DNA of 64,000 nt from Parafrankia discariae (lineage in GTDB: Bacteria; Actinomycetota; Actinomycetes; Frankiales; Frankiaceae), in contig NZ_KB891103.1 of assembly GCF_000373365.1 (NCBI RefSeq), positions 119,474 to 183,473 of the forward strand, given 5' to 3'. The notes below the pieces were generated by a model that saw nothing but the letters and a program-made list of their open reading frames with translations, was not told where the DNA came from and searched no databases. This document shows positions 1 to 8,356 of the stretch, one piece after another; the stretch's first letter is position 1; every line of letters starts with the position of its first letter. Position numbers and translations under genes: made by a program.

Positions 1-246
1 GGTGGCGAGCTGCTTGGCCAGCAGAACGGGGTTGCGGCCGGGCAGGACGGCGACCCCGGTACCCACCTTGATCGAGCTGGTGCGGCCCAGGGCGTACGCC
101 ATTCCGGCGAGCGGGTCGACGTTCGCGGCGGAGAGCTGCTCGGAAAGCCACAACGAGTCCACACCGAGGGCCTCGGCGGCGTCGACGCGGGCGGCGAAAT
201 CCCGGCCGGGCACGGCGGCGAACCCGATACCGATGCGCACCTTCAT
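1..246 (-). CDS. LLM-class (luciferase-like) F420/flavin-dependent oxidoreductase, N-terminal part
   Basis: Only the first 82 codons lie in the window; the gene runs off the left edge. The ATG is at 244-246 on the minus strand, and the protein opens with MKVRIGIGFAAVPG. The visible part has the first beta strand and helix of a luciferase-like TIM barrel, a DSLWLSEQ segment, and the GTGVAVLPGRNP strand typical of actinobacterial F420-dependent members. Such enzymes oxidise or reduce small substrates in the cytoplasm with F420 or FMN; the substrate cannot be told from this end. It is divergent from the small gene at 373. The family assignment is firm; the cofactor is inferred. Confidence 0.8.
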   Translation of the reverse strand, partial: MKVRIGIGFAAVPGRDFAARVDAAEALGVDSLWLSEQLSAANVDPLAGMAYALGRTSSIKVGTGVAVLPGRNPVLLAKQLAT

Positions 247-372
247 GCGGTCAGCCTAGGTCGAAACGCTACCCGGGGCCCCGCGCCGGGACCCCGGGTA
301 GCCCGCTTGCCCCGGCGAGACAGGCAAATCGGGGCATTGACCCCAGCGGGAATCCCGGAGGACCGTCGTCTG

Positions 373-579
373 ATGGGCGACGTCGGCAAGCCGGAACGCA
401 TCGTCGAGGACGAACCGATCGGATTCCCGGAACAGGAGCCGCTGACGGCTCCCGCGCCGGTCCCCGCACCACCGGCAACCGCACCACCGGTGCCGGTGCC
501 GGTGCCGGCCGAGCCGGAGAAGGAGCCGGCCCGCACCGGGCGGGCCGGGCAGGACGGCCGCGGGCCGCTCCCGCGGTGA
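373..579 (+). CDS. Small proline-rich protein, translationally coupled to the next gene
   Basis: This 68-residue protein starts MGDVGKPERIVEDEPIGF and then becomes a Pro/Ala/Val-rich tail with repeated PVP units. The ATG at 373 is chosen over an in-frame upstream ATG at 307 because a GGAGG lies at 356-360. No domain, signal peptide or membrane segment is visible, and I cannot assign a function. The stop TGA (577-579) overlaps the GTG start of the next gene (576-578), so the two are very probably co-translated. The acidic, charged N-terminus could be a binding motif with the tail as a disordered linker, but that is a guess. Confidence 0.6.
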   Translation: MGDVGKPERIVEDEPIGFPEQEPLTAPAPVPAPPATAPPVPVPVPAEPEKEPARTGRAGQDGRGPLPR

Positions 580-1067
580 GCCTGCTCGGGTGGCGCCAGT
601 GGGCGGTCGACTCCGACGGCCTGCTGCGCCCCGCCTGGACCCCCTGGTCACCCTTCCCGCCCGAGTTCCTGCTGTGGCGTCCGGACGGCCTGACCGAGGC
701 GCACTGCCTGCGCACCGACGATTCCGGGCAGGAGCAGCACGACCGCCTGCCGGGCGCGGACTGCGTGTGCGGCCTCTACGCCTGGCGCGATCCGTCCCTG
801 CTGATCACGGCGCGGCTGCCCCGGTGGACGAGATGCCCCTGCGTGATCGGCGTGGCCCGGCTCGGCGGCCGGGTGGTCGTCGCCGAGCGCGGCTACCGGG
901 CACAGCTGGGCTACCCGGTCGCGGTCTTCGACCCCCGCGGCGTCGTCTCCCCCCGGTACGCGGTCGCGCGTTACCGCAGGTGGCCGGCTCTGGTCGCCGA
1001 GTGGCACGCCGCGGGGCCCCGCGGCGGCGAGCCGGCCGACCCGGGCCCCGCCGGGCCGGGCGAATAG
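576..1067 (+). CDS. Conserved actinobacterial hypothetical protein (GWRxW / CxCGLYA type)
   Basis: The 163-residue protein begins MSLLGWRQWAVDSDGLLRP and contains the pattern C-x-C-GLYA followed by VIGVARLGGRVVVAERGYRAQ. I recognise this order (an opening tryptophan-rich strand, a cysteine pair, then a 'gRVv.he.G.RAe.a.P' strand) from unnamed actinobacterial proteins often found in multiple copies. There is no signal peptide or membrane segment. Its start overlaps the stop of the preceding small gene by four bases (GTGA). Function is unknown; the clustered cysteines could bind a metal. The C-terminal 20 residues are Gly/Pro-rich and probably disordered. Confidence 0.8.
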   Translation: MSLLGWRQWAVDSDGLLRPAWTPWSPFPPEFLLWRPDGLTEAHCLRTDDSGQEQHDRLPGADCVCGLYAWRDPSLLITARLPRWTRCPCVIGVARLGGRVVVAERGYRAQLGYPVAVFDPRGVVSPRYAVARYRRWPALVAEWHAAGPRGGEPADPGPAGPGE

Positions 1068-1343
1068 CCCGATGACCGATGGGCGCACCCGTGATCACCC
1101 ACCCAGAAATGGTCACCCAACGTGGCGTAAATCTGACCAATACCTGAACGGGGGTGACCAGAAGTGTCTTTGTGCCCATACCAGGTCACACGCGGCGACC
1201 AGGAATACGACCTGGCCGGCTAGGGTCAGATCAGCACGCAACGCCACGAGGCGGGCTTAACCGGGTCTCGTCGCGGCAGATCACTCCCTGGTGGAGCGCG
1301 CCCGACCCCAGGTGGCGCGACGGGCGCGCAGCGAGGGGGAACC

Positions 1344-3182
1344 GTGCGGACAACCGGCACCGCGGCGGACCCCACCGAAACCGGCGAGTCCGCCGAGCCC
1401 TCGGACGGGCCGCGGCCGAGCCATCACCACCGCCGTCACCGCCGGCGCAGGCCGCCGCGGGGCCGCGCGGGGCTGGTTCCGGTCGCGGTCCTCGCGGGGT
1501 ACCTCACGCTCGCCGTCGTCGTCTTCCGCTCCGCGTGGGCCGATCCGGGCGGCGTGGTCTACGGCTACAGCGATTCCGTGCTGTTCGCGTGGTATCTCGG
1601 CTGGGTTCCGCACGCCCTGTCCGAAGGTCTCGACCCGTTCGTCACCTCGTACCTGAACGCCCCGACTGGCACGAACATCCTGTGGAGCACACCCGTCCCG
1701 CTGCTCGGGCTGGTGACGGCGCCGGTGACCGCGCTGTTCGGCCCCGTCGTCTCCCTCACCCTGCTGCTGACGCTGGCGCCGGCGCTCTCCGCGTTCGCCC
1801 TGTTCTGGGTGCTGCGGCGCTGGGTGCCGGCGGCGCCGGCCGCCGTCGCCGGCCTGCTCTACGGCTTCGGCCCGTACCTGGTCGGCGAGTCGTACGGGCA
1901 CCTGCATCTGACCTTCGCCGTCTTCCCGCCGCTGCTGCTGCTCCTGCTCGACGACCTGATCGTGCGCCGGCGCCCGCCGGTGCGCACCGGGGTGCGGCTC
2001 GGCCTCGCGGTCGCCGCCCAGGCCATGATCAGCGAGGAGGTCCTCGCCACCGCCGCGCTGCTCGGCGCGCTCGGGCTCGTCATCGCCGGGCTGACCCACC
2101 GCGCCGCCGTCCGCGCGCGGGTGGGCGCGCTCCTGCGTGGCCTGGCGGCCTGCGGCGCGACGGCCGGGGCGTTGCTCGCCTGGCCGCTGACCGCGCAGTT
2201 CCTCGGCGGCCAGCGGGTCCACGGCAACATCCAGCCGCACAACGTCGCGGTGTCCGATCTGCTGACCTTCGTCACACCGACCCCGGCCCAGCGGATCGCG
2301 CCCGACGTCGCGCTGCGGCACAGCGTGCGTTTCACCGGCAACGCGGTCGAGGTGACCGGCTACCTGGGGCTTCCGCTGCTGCTCGGGGTGGCCGCGATCG
2401 CCGTCCGGTTCCGCCGCGAGCCGCTGGTGGCGCTGTTCGCCCCGCTCGGCGCGGTGACGGCGCTGCTCTCCCTGGGCGGGCACCTGCACGTGGACGGACG
2501 GGTCACCGGGATCCGCCTGCCCTGGCTGCCGCTGGAGAGCCTCCCGGTGATCAGCAGCGCGCTCCCGTCCCGGCTCGCGCTCTACCTGGCGATGTCGGTG
2601 GCGATCGTGCTCGCCGTGGGCCTGACCCGGCTGGCCGACTCCGCCCGGCTGGCCGACTCCGCCCGGCTGCCGTGGCCGGTCGCCCGGGCCGGGCTGGTGC
2701 TGCTCACCGCGGTACTGCTGGCGCCGCTCGTGCCGCGCAGCCACGTGGCGACGCCGGTCTCGACACCCGCCTTCTTCACCGGCGACGCCGTCCGGGCCGT
2801 TCCCGCGGGCTCGACGGCGCTGGTGCTGCCCTATCCCTATCCGACCCGCACCGAGGCGATGCTCTGGCAGGCCGAGGCGGGCTACCGGTTCCGGCTCGCG
2901 GGCTGCTACTGCACCGTCCCGGGGCCGGACGGGCGCGCCGTGTTCAACGCGTGGACCGACCCGCTCAACAGCGCGCTGGTCGCGATCGAGCAGGGCCGGG
3001 CGGACGCGGCGGGCGCGCTGGCCGATCCCGCCGTGCGCGCCGCCTTCGACCGGCTCGCGCCCGCCGCGGTGATCCTCGGCCCGACCGCGCACCGTGACGA
3101 GCTCGCCCGGCTGGTCACCGGCCTGGCCGGCGCCGGGCCGGCGGACGTCGCCGGGGTCCGGCTGTGGCTGACAACGCCCTGA
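1344..3182 (+). CDS. Polytopic membrane protein, GT-C glycosyltransferase-like
   Basis: The 612-residue protein has a charged His/Arg-rich cytoplasmic N-terminus (1-45) and about ten or more hydrophobic segments between residues 48 and about 490. A soluble C-terminal domain of about 120 residues follows, with VLPYPYPTRTEAMLWQAEAG and a CYCTVPGP segment. The first extracytoplasmic loop has YSDSVLFAWYLGW and SYLNAPTGTN, the acidic loop layout of lipid-linked-sugar GT-C enzymes. It probably transfers sugar from a polyprenyl carrier at the cell envelope; acceptor and donor are unknown. The start is GTG 1344, after a GAGGGGG ribosome site. A six-residue in-frame duplication (LADSAR twice) occurs at 2628-2663. 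It stands alone, with 276 bp of gene-free DNA upstream. Confidence 0.75.
   Translation: MRTTGTAADPTETGESAEPSDGPRPSHHHRRHRRRRPPRGRAGLVPVAVLAGYLTLAVVVFRSAWADPGGVVYGYSDSVLFAWYLGWVPHALSEGLDPFVTSYLNAPTGTNILWSTPVPLLGLVTAPVTALFGPVVSLTLLLTLAPALSAFALFWVLRRWVPAAPAAVAGLLYGFGPYLVGESYGHLHLTFAVFPPLLLLLLDDLIVRRRPPVRTGVRLGLAVAAQAMISEEVLATAALLGALGLVIAGLTHRAAVRARVGALLRGLAACGATAGALLAWPLTAQFLGGQRVHGNIQPHNVAVSDLLTFVTPTPAQRIAPDVALRHSVRFTGNAVEVTGYLGLPLLLGVAAIAVRFRREPLVALFAPLGAVTALLSLGGHLHVDGRVTGIRLPWLPLESLPVISSALPSRLALYLAMSVAIVLAVGLTRLADSARLADSARLPWPVARAGLVLLTAVLLAPLVPRSHVATPVSTPAFFTGDAVRAVPAGSTALVLPYPYPTRTEAMLWQAEAGYRFRLAGCYCTVPGPDGRAVFNAWTDPLNSALVAIEQGRADAAGALADPAVRAAFDRLAPAAVILGPTAHRDELARLVTGLAGAGPADVAGVRLWLTTP
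2628..2663 (+). repeat. 18-bp tandem duplication inside the GT-C-like gene
   Basis: Two exact head-to-tail copies of an 18-bp unit (2628-2645 and 2646-2663) encode LADSAR twice in a loop between membrane segments. The duplication keeps frame and looks like a recent replication slippage event. Confidence 0.9.
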
Positions 3183-3463
3183 TCACCGTGATCTGAACAC
3201 TGCGACTGAACACCGTGCTCTGAGCACCGTCCCGTGCGCGCCACCGGTACCCCGGTGTGGCCCGCCCGTGCGACGCGCTGTGACCAGGTGTCCGGAGTTC
3301 GACAGCCAAACCGCGGGACAGGACGGGGGCCCGGCTGTTGACTGCCGGTTAATCGCCGGTCGATAGCCTGCGGCGCAACGTTTCGGCGTCCGGTTCGGAC
3401 GTGCCCGCTCCGAACAGCGTCCGGCACGGATCGTCATTCTGAGGTCGTTCTAAGGATGCGGGG

Positions 3464-4654
3464 TTGTCCACGGAATCCAGGCTCGGCCGGCCGCGACCCG
3501 ACCGGTCGGGCGCAACGCTGACGACCCTGCAACGGGCCACGGTCGTCAGCCTTGTGGCGCTCTGCGCCGCGGTGGCGGTCGGCCTCGGCCTGACCGCCCG
3601 CGACGACCCGCCGAGCCCGGCCTGGCCACCGGGGCGGCAGTCGACGTCCTGCCAGAACGTGAAGATCTTCACCGGCCAGGTGGACTCGCCGTACAACCGG
3701 TTCGCGCGGGTGCTGCGCACCCGGCTGCAGGCCGCCCCCGAGCACTGGGACGTCGAGGTCGTCACGACCGGTGGCTCCGCGGAGAACATCTACCACCTGG
3801 AGGAACAGCAGTACCGGACGTGCTCCCTGGCGCTGGCCCAGCTCAGCACGACCGTGGACGCCGGGTCCGCCATCCACCAGTTCTCCCCCCAGCGGGGCGG
3901 CCACCTCGTCGACGGGCTGCGCACCCTCGGGCCCGCCCACGACGACCTCCTCCACGTGATCGTCCGCGCGCCCGGGACCAGCCCGCCCGGCACCGGCGCG
4001 GACGTGCGGACCTTCGCCGACCTCTGCGACCGGGCCATCGCCGCCGGGCAGCAGAACTCGGGCACCCGCCAGATCGGCGACGTCCTCCTGCACGTCGGCC
4101 TGCCGAGCAGCGGGTGCCGACCGCGGCTGGAGGACGGCTCCATCGACGACGGGCTGCGGCTGCTGGTCGCCGGCGCCGTCGACGCGGTGTTCTGGGCCGG
4201 TGGCGCCGGCACCGAGCGCATCCGGACCGAGCTCGCGAGCGGCGCGAAACTGCAGGTCCTCGACCTGGGGCAGTTCCGCGACGCGATCGCGGCGAACTGG
4301 GAGGAGGTCTACCACCCACCCGGGCGGTACTTCCCCGGCACCGTCTTCCCCCCCGGCCACCTCGGGCCACGGGACTACCCGGGGATGACGGACGTGGACA
4401 CCGTCTCGCTGCCCAACGGCGTCCTGGCGCACGAGCGGGCCGACCCGGCGCTGGTCCGGCGGGCGACAGCCGACCTCTTCGCCGATCCGGCCGAGTACGA
4501 ACGCGCCCTGTGGGGCGACAACCCGGCCGGCCGCCGCGTCCCGGACGCGCTGACCGTCTACGAGAGCCCGCTGTTCTGCTACGTCCCGCTGCATCCGGCC
4601 GCCGCCGAGTACTACCGGCTACGGTTCGACCGCGGACCCGACTGTGGCCGGTGA
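3464..4654 (+). CDS. TAXI-family (TRAP transporter-type) solute-binding protein, membrane-anchored
   Basis: The 396-residue protein has one N-terminal hydrophobic segment (about residues 22-46), then a periplasmic-binding-type fold with the TAXI features VKIFTGQVDSPYNRFARVL, VVTTGGSAENIYHLE and LALAQLS. These are close to the family's 'TGG..G.Yy..g' and 'qsD' regions. TAXI proteins normally capture organic anions for a TRAP permease, but no DctQ/DctM-like permease is present here. I chose the TTG start at 3464 because AAGGA lies 7 bases upstream and no better start fits. The kinase gene begins three bases after its stop, so they form one operon. The likely role is ligand sensing for the kinase rather than transport, by inference from context. 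Confidence 0.75.
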   Translation: MSTESRLGRPRPDRSGATLTTLQRATVVSLVALCAAVAVGLGLTARDDPPSPAWPPGRQSTSCQNVKIFTGQVDSPYNRFARVLRTRLQAAPEHWDVEVVTTGGSAENIYHLEEQQYRTCSLALAQLSTTVDAGSAIHQFSPQRGGHLVDGLRTLGPAHDDLLHVIVRAPGTSPPGTGADVRTFADLCDRAIAAGQQNSGTRQIGDVLLHVGLPSSGCRPRLEDGSIDDGLRLLVAGAVDAVFWAGGAGTERIRTELASGAKLQVLDLGQFRDAIAANWEEVYHPPGRYFPGTVFPPGHLGPRDYPGMTDVDTVSLPNGVLAHERADPALVRRATADLFADPAEYERALWGDNPAGRRVPDALTVYESPLFCYVPLHPAAAEYYRLRFDRGPDCGR

Positions 4655-4657
4655 CCC

Positions 4658-6199
4658 GTGCTGAGCCCGCTGACCGACTCCGACCCGCGCGTCATCGGCC
4701 CCTACCGGCTGTACAACCGGATCGGCGCCGGCGGGATGGGCATCGTCTACCTCGGATTCAGCCCGGACGACCGGCCGGTCGCGGTGAAGGTGCCGAACCC
4801 GCAGCACGCCACCGACCCGGAGTTCCGCGCCCGGTTCCGGGCGGAGGTGTCGGCCGCGCGGGGCGTGAACGGCCCCACGGTCGCCCGCGTCATCAACGCC
4901 GAGCTGAACGGCCCGCAGCCGTGGCTGGCCACCGAGTACGTGGAGGGCCCGAGCCTGAACGCGGCGGTGAACGACGGCTGCCCGCTGGTCGACCGCCAGC
5001 TCGACACGCTCGCCGTCGGCCTGGCCCAGGCCCTGGTCGCCATCCACCAGGCCGGCGTGGTGCACCGCGACCTCAAGCCGGCGAACATCGTGATGTCCTG
5101 GTCCGGCCCGAAGGTCATCGACTTCGGGGTGGCCCGCTCCGCCGACTACAGCGGCTACACCCGGGCCGGCGAGGTCGTCGGCACCGTCGCGTGGATGGCT
5201 CCGGAGCAGATCCGCGGGCACACCGCGGGGCCCGCGGCGGACGTCCACGCCTGGGCCCTCTGCGTCGGGTTCGCCGCGACCGGCCGCCGGCTCTTCCGCG
5301 GCGACACCCAGGAGATCGTGGCGTTGCAGATCAGCTCCGTGCCACCCGACCTGAGTGACATCCCCGAGCACCTGCTCGGACCGGTGCGCGCCGCCCTGGA
5401 CAAGTCACCGGACGAACGCCCGGACGCCCGCGACCTCCTCGCGATGCTGACCGGCGACGGCCCGCGCGCGGCGCCGACAGGCGGACGCCGGCCGGTCGGC
5501 GTCCGCCTGGGGGCCGGCGCCGGCCCCCAGGCGGACGCCGACGCGACCCGGGCGACGGCCTCGATCGGGGCCGGCACGAATCCACCCCCGGTCATCGCGC
5601 ACGTTTCCGACCCCCGCGGTCGCCCCGGCCCGCCCGCCGCTCCCCTCTCGTCCGGTTCCGCGGCGCCACCCGATGCCCCCAGCCACCCCGACTCCGGCTC
5701 GTCGCGGGATCGCTCTGATCACCAGGGCTCCGCGGTGTCGTCCGCGTGGTTCCTGCTGATGTCGTTGACCGCGGTGGGCCTGGCCGGCGCCGCCCTGCTC
5801 GGGGCCGCCGCGGCGGGCCTGGCGGCCGGTGTGACCGGGCCGGTCGGCGCGGGCGGGGTCGCCGCGGCCTGTGCCCACGCGCTCGCCCCGGCCCGCGGTC
5901 GGCGCGCCCTCACCGCCGTTCTCGCGGCCGCCGTCGGCGCGGCCGGCGGTCTCGTCCTCGCCCGGCTCGCCCACCTCGACGCGCCGATCCCCGTCCTGAC
6001 CGAGATCACGACCGCCTGTCTGCTGGCGAGCGCCGTCGCGATCGTGATGGCGGGCCCGCCCCGCACACCGCCGACCCGCACGCGCCCACCCCGTCCGGCC
6101 GAACCCGCTCAGGCTCCACGCGGCCCGGCCGAGCCGAGGAACGGCCCGGCCGAGCCGGCGAGCGGCGCCGCCGCTGTCAGCCGGCGCCGTTGTTGGTGA
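4658..6199 (+). CDS. Membrane-bound Hanks-type Ser/Thr protein kinase
   Basis: The 513-residue protein has a kinase domain at about residues 13-265: glycine loop GAGGMG (23-28), Lys44, catalytic HRDLKPAN (His136-Asp138), DFG (155-157) and APEQ. A Pro/Ala/Gly-rich linker (270-360) is followed by four hydrophobic segments (about 363-475) and a charged, Pro-rich C-terminal tail. It phosphorylates proteins on Ser/Thr in the cytoplasm. There are no PASTA repeats, so the sensor is probably the TAXI protein encoded just upstream. The GTG at 4658 follows that gene's stop by three bases. The linker region contains a 48-bp perfect DNA palindrome. The 3' end overlaps the convergent DUF11 gene by 23 bp. 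Confidence 0.92.
   Translation: MLSPLTDSDPRVIGPYRLYNRIGAGGMGIVYLGFSPDDRPVAVKVPNPQHATDPEFRARFRAEVSAARGVNGPTVARVINAELNGPQPWLATEYVEGPSLNAAVNDGCPLVDRQLDTLAVGLAQALVAIHQAGVVHRDLKPANIVMSWSGPKVIDFGVARSADYSGYTRAGEVVGTVAWMAPEQIRGHTAGPAADVHAWALCVGFAATGRRLFRGDTQEIVALQISSVPPDLSDIPEHLLGPVRAALDKSPDERPDARDLLAMLTGDGPRAAPTGGRRPVGVRLGAGAGPQADADATRATASIGAGTNPPPVIAHVSDPRGRPGPPAAPLSSGSAAPPDAPSHPDSGSSRDRSDHQGSAVSSAWFLLMSLTAVGLAGAALLGAAAAGLAAGVTGPVGAGGVAAACAHALAPARGRRALTAVLAAAVGAAGGLVLARLAHLDAPIPVLTEITTACLLASAVAIVMAGPPRTPPTRTRPPRPAEPAQAPRGPAEPRNGPAEPASGAAAVSRRRCW
5495..5542. repeat. 48-bp perfect palindrome inside a kinase gene
   Basis: Bases 5495-5542 are a perfect inverted repeat with two 24-bp arms and no spacer. 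A further copy of the outer arm core lies just upstream at 5480-5490 and can pair with 5497-5507. The palindrome is in frame, so both strands encode the same 16-residue peptide (VGVRLGAGAGPQADAD). It lies in the disordered linker of the kinase, where the protein tolerates change. Confidence 0.95.
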
Positions 6200-7703
6200 G
6201 GGTGAAGGTCGTGGTCGCGAAGACCGGGTCCGGGACGTAGTCGGTGGTGGCGCCGTCGGGAACGAACAGCGCGGCGATGACGATGGTGTCGACGCCGGAG
6301 AACTGACCGCGGTCGAACGTCAGTACCCGGATGTCGCTTCCCGGGAGGAGCGCCGGGACGACCGGGCACGGATTGCCGCTCACCGACTCGCAGGTCCAGA
6401 AGATCGTCCCGGGCGGAGTGGCCGCGGCGGGGCTGTCCGCGTTGACGGGGGTCGCCGTCCAGCTCACCGTGCCGGGAACACCGATGTCGACGTTGTCCGG
6501 CGGGGGGTTTCCGGGGTCGGCGGTGATGACGACACCGATCGCCGCCGGCCGGGGCGTCGCGCTGGCCGAGGCGGTGTTGTTGGCGGAGTTCGCGTCGGGG
6601 GTGTCCGCCGTGACGCTGGCGGTCACCGTCTGCGCGCCGAGGGACACGTCGCCGGCGAGGCCGTCCAGCGCCAGCGTCACGCTGGCCCCGGGAGCCAGGG
6701 AACCGACCGTCCACGTACCGGTCGACGGGTTGTAGGACGTGGAACCCGACGGGGCCGCGGCGGGCGACGCCAGCCCGGCGGGTACCGGGACGGTGGCGGT
6801 GACACCCGTCGAGGTGACCGTGGCGCTGGTGTTCGTCACCGTGGTCGTGAAGGTCACCGCACTGCCGTAGGCCGGCGTGGCGGTGCTGACCGTCTGGGCG
6901 ATGGACAGGTCCGCGTCCGATGAACCGACGACGGTGAGCGTCGCGGTGGCGGTGAGCCCCTTGGCCTTGGCCGTGACGGTGTGCGCGCCGGGCACGGTCG
7001 CGGTGCAGGTCGACTGGGTACAGCTGCCGTCGGGGGCGATCGTGAGATAGGCGCCCAGGTTCGACAGCGGGTTACCGGCCGCGTCGAAGCCCTGCACCGT
7101 GTAGTTCCGCGTCGCCCCGGGGGCGATCGTCGCGGTGGTCGGGCTGATCGCCAGCGTGGCCAGTACCCCGGCCTTCACCGTGATCGTGTCGGTCGTCGGG
7201 AACGGGATCGGCGCGGCGCCGACCGGCGTGAACGTGCCCGGGAACGCGTAGCTGCCCGGCGCGGTCGGCACCGTGACGCCGGCGTACGAAATGGTTCCGG
7301 TCTGCCCGGCGGCGCAGTTCGTCGCCACCGTGACGGCGGTCGACCCGTCCGGCTGCGCGGCGGTCCCCGTGATCTGGAACTGCGCGCACGCCGAACTCGT
7401 GCTCAGAAAGCCCTCGGCGGACGCCGAACCGGTCTGCGGAGTCGAGAAGCCCGCCGGCACCCGCACGCCCACCGTGCCGGGTACCGCCCCGCTGGGAGCG
7501 GTGTAGACCAGGCTCAACCCGACGCCCTGTGCCCCGCTCACCACCGAGTTGGTCGTCAGCCGCAACTGCCCTGGACGGACCGTCGCCGCCAGAGCGCTAC
7601 TTACCGTGACGAAAACCGCGAGCGCCGCGACGGCACCGACCACCGTCATACGTCTGCTCCGGCCGGTTCTCCGCAGCCGACGCCCCACATATTGAACTCT
7701 CAT
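6177..7703 (-). CDS. Secreted DUF11/Ig-like repeat surface protein
   Basis: The 508-residue protein has an Arg-rich N-terminus, a signal peptide (VVGAVAALAVFVTVSSALA, cleavage near ALAA) and an all-beta extracellular body rich in Thr, Ala, Val and Gly. An Ig-like region (ISPTTATIAPGATRNYTVQG, about residue 185 on) precedes a DUF11-like domain (ADLSIAQTVSTATPAYGSAV onward). It contains GLASPAAAPSG, SLAPGASVTLAL and the DANSANNTASA hallmark. There is no sortase motif or C-terminal anchor, so it is released or held by unknown means. The ATG at 7703 is preferred over an upstream TTG (7727) because a GGGGGGA purine run lies 7-8 bases before it. It is convergent with the kinase gene, overlapping 23 bp. 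Confidence 0.85.
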   Translation of the reverse strand: MRVQYVGRRLRRTGRSRRMTVVGAVAALAVFVTVSSALAATVRPGQLRLTTNSVVSGAQGVGLSLVYTAPSGAVPGTVGVRVPAGFSTPQTGSASAEGFLSTSSACAQFQITGTAAQPDGSTAVTVATNCAAGQTGTISYAGVTVPTAPGSYAFPGTFTPVGAAPIPFPTTDTITVKAGVLATLAISPTTATIAPGATRNYTVQGFDAAGNPLSNLGAYLTIAPDGSCTQSTCTATVPGAHTVTAKAKGLTATATLTVVGSSDADLSIAQTVSTATPAYGSAVTFTTTVTNTSATVTSTGVTATVPVPAGLASPAAAPSGSTSYNPSTGTWTVGSLAPGASVTLALDGLAGDVSLGAQTVTASVTADTPDANSANNTASASATPRPAAIGVVITADPGNPPPDNVDIGVPGTVSWTATPVNADSPAAATPPGTIFWTCESVSGNPCPVVPALLPGSDIRVLTFDRGQFSGVDTIVIAALFVPDGATTDYVPDPVFATTTFTLTNNGAG

Positions 7704-7737
7704 GCCCCGTCCCCCCAAAGAACCCAATGCCCAGTTC

Positions 7738-7754
7738 GGATACGGAACGTATCC
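7738..7754. promoter_or_regulatory. Operator-like inverted repeat in a divergent promoter region
   Basis: GGATAC and GTATCC (7738-7743, 7749-7754) form perfect 6-bp arms around a 5-bp spacer. The site sits between the DUF11 gene (minus strand, start 7703) and the hypothetical gene on the plus strand. The DNA here is more AT-rich than its surroundings. Confidence 0.4.
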
Positions 7755-7885
7755 AAAAACCGATCAATGGGGAGATTGAAGCGAGTAACCGAAACGGCGG
7801 TGCTCGATCAGGGTTCTCTCGGGCGGGTCAGCCGCCGGACGGCCTTGGTTCGGAGCTGCGCGACCGGCAGGTCGACGCGGCGCTC

Positions 7886-8278
7886 GTGTGGGGTGAGCAG
7901 GCCGTGCCGCTGCCGGAGGCCCCCCTGGATGTGATCATCACGATCGGCGAGATCGACCATCCGATGGTCACCGATGCCGCCGCCTGGATCGCGGCCGCGC
8001 TGTGGAAGGCGGGTTCCCGCGAGCCCTGGCTGCGGCGCGCGACCGAGTGGTGCTGGGCGACGCTGAAGCGCCCGGACGAGCTGAGCGGCTATCTGCTGAA
8101 GTTCGCCCTCGCCTTCCTCGACCAGGTTCCCGAGCCGGCCCGCGCCGACGGCGGCTGGACGTTCGACTGGCTCGGTTGGTCACCGGGACAGTCCGTCGAG
8201 TGGCGCGGTCTCGTCACGCTGCAAGCGCTGGAGACGCTCACCGCGCACGGCCGGATCACGCTGCCCCGCGCCGTCTGA
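7886..8278 (+). CDS. Hypothetical protein, no recognised domain
   Basis: This is a soluble protein of about 130 residues with ITIGEIDHPMVTDAAAWIAA, ATEWCWATLKRPDELSGYLL and a Trp-rich segment WTFDWLGWSPGQSVEWRG. I do not recognise the family. The frame is open back to an ATG at 7727. However, the first 40 codons of that longer form have only about half G/C at the third position, against over 90% further on, and they contain the inverted repeat at 7738-7754. I therefore place the start at GTG 7886 with low certainty. It lies 78 bp upstream of the Fic gene in the same direction, which may only reflect proximity. Confidence 0.55.
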   Translation: MWGEQAVPLPEAPLDVIITIGEIDHPMVTDAAAWIAAALWKAGSREPWLRRATEWCWATLKRPDELSGYLLKFALAFLDQVPEPARADGGWTFDWLGWSPGQSVEWRGLVTLQALETLTAHGRITLPRAV

Positions 8279-8356
8279 CAGTGGAGCGGCAGGCCACGCC
8301 ACGCGGGTCTCCCCGACTCGCTCGACGTGATGACTGTGTCAATCTATCGTTGATGC

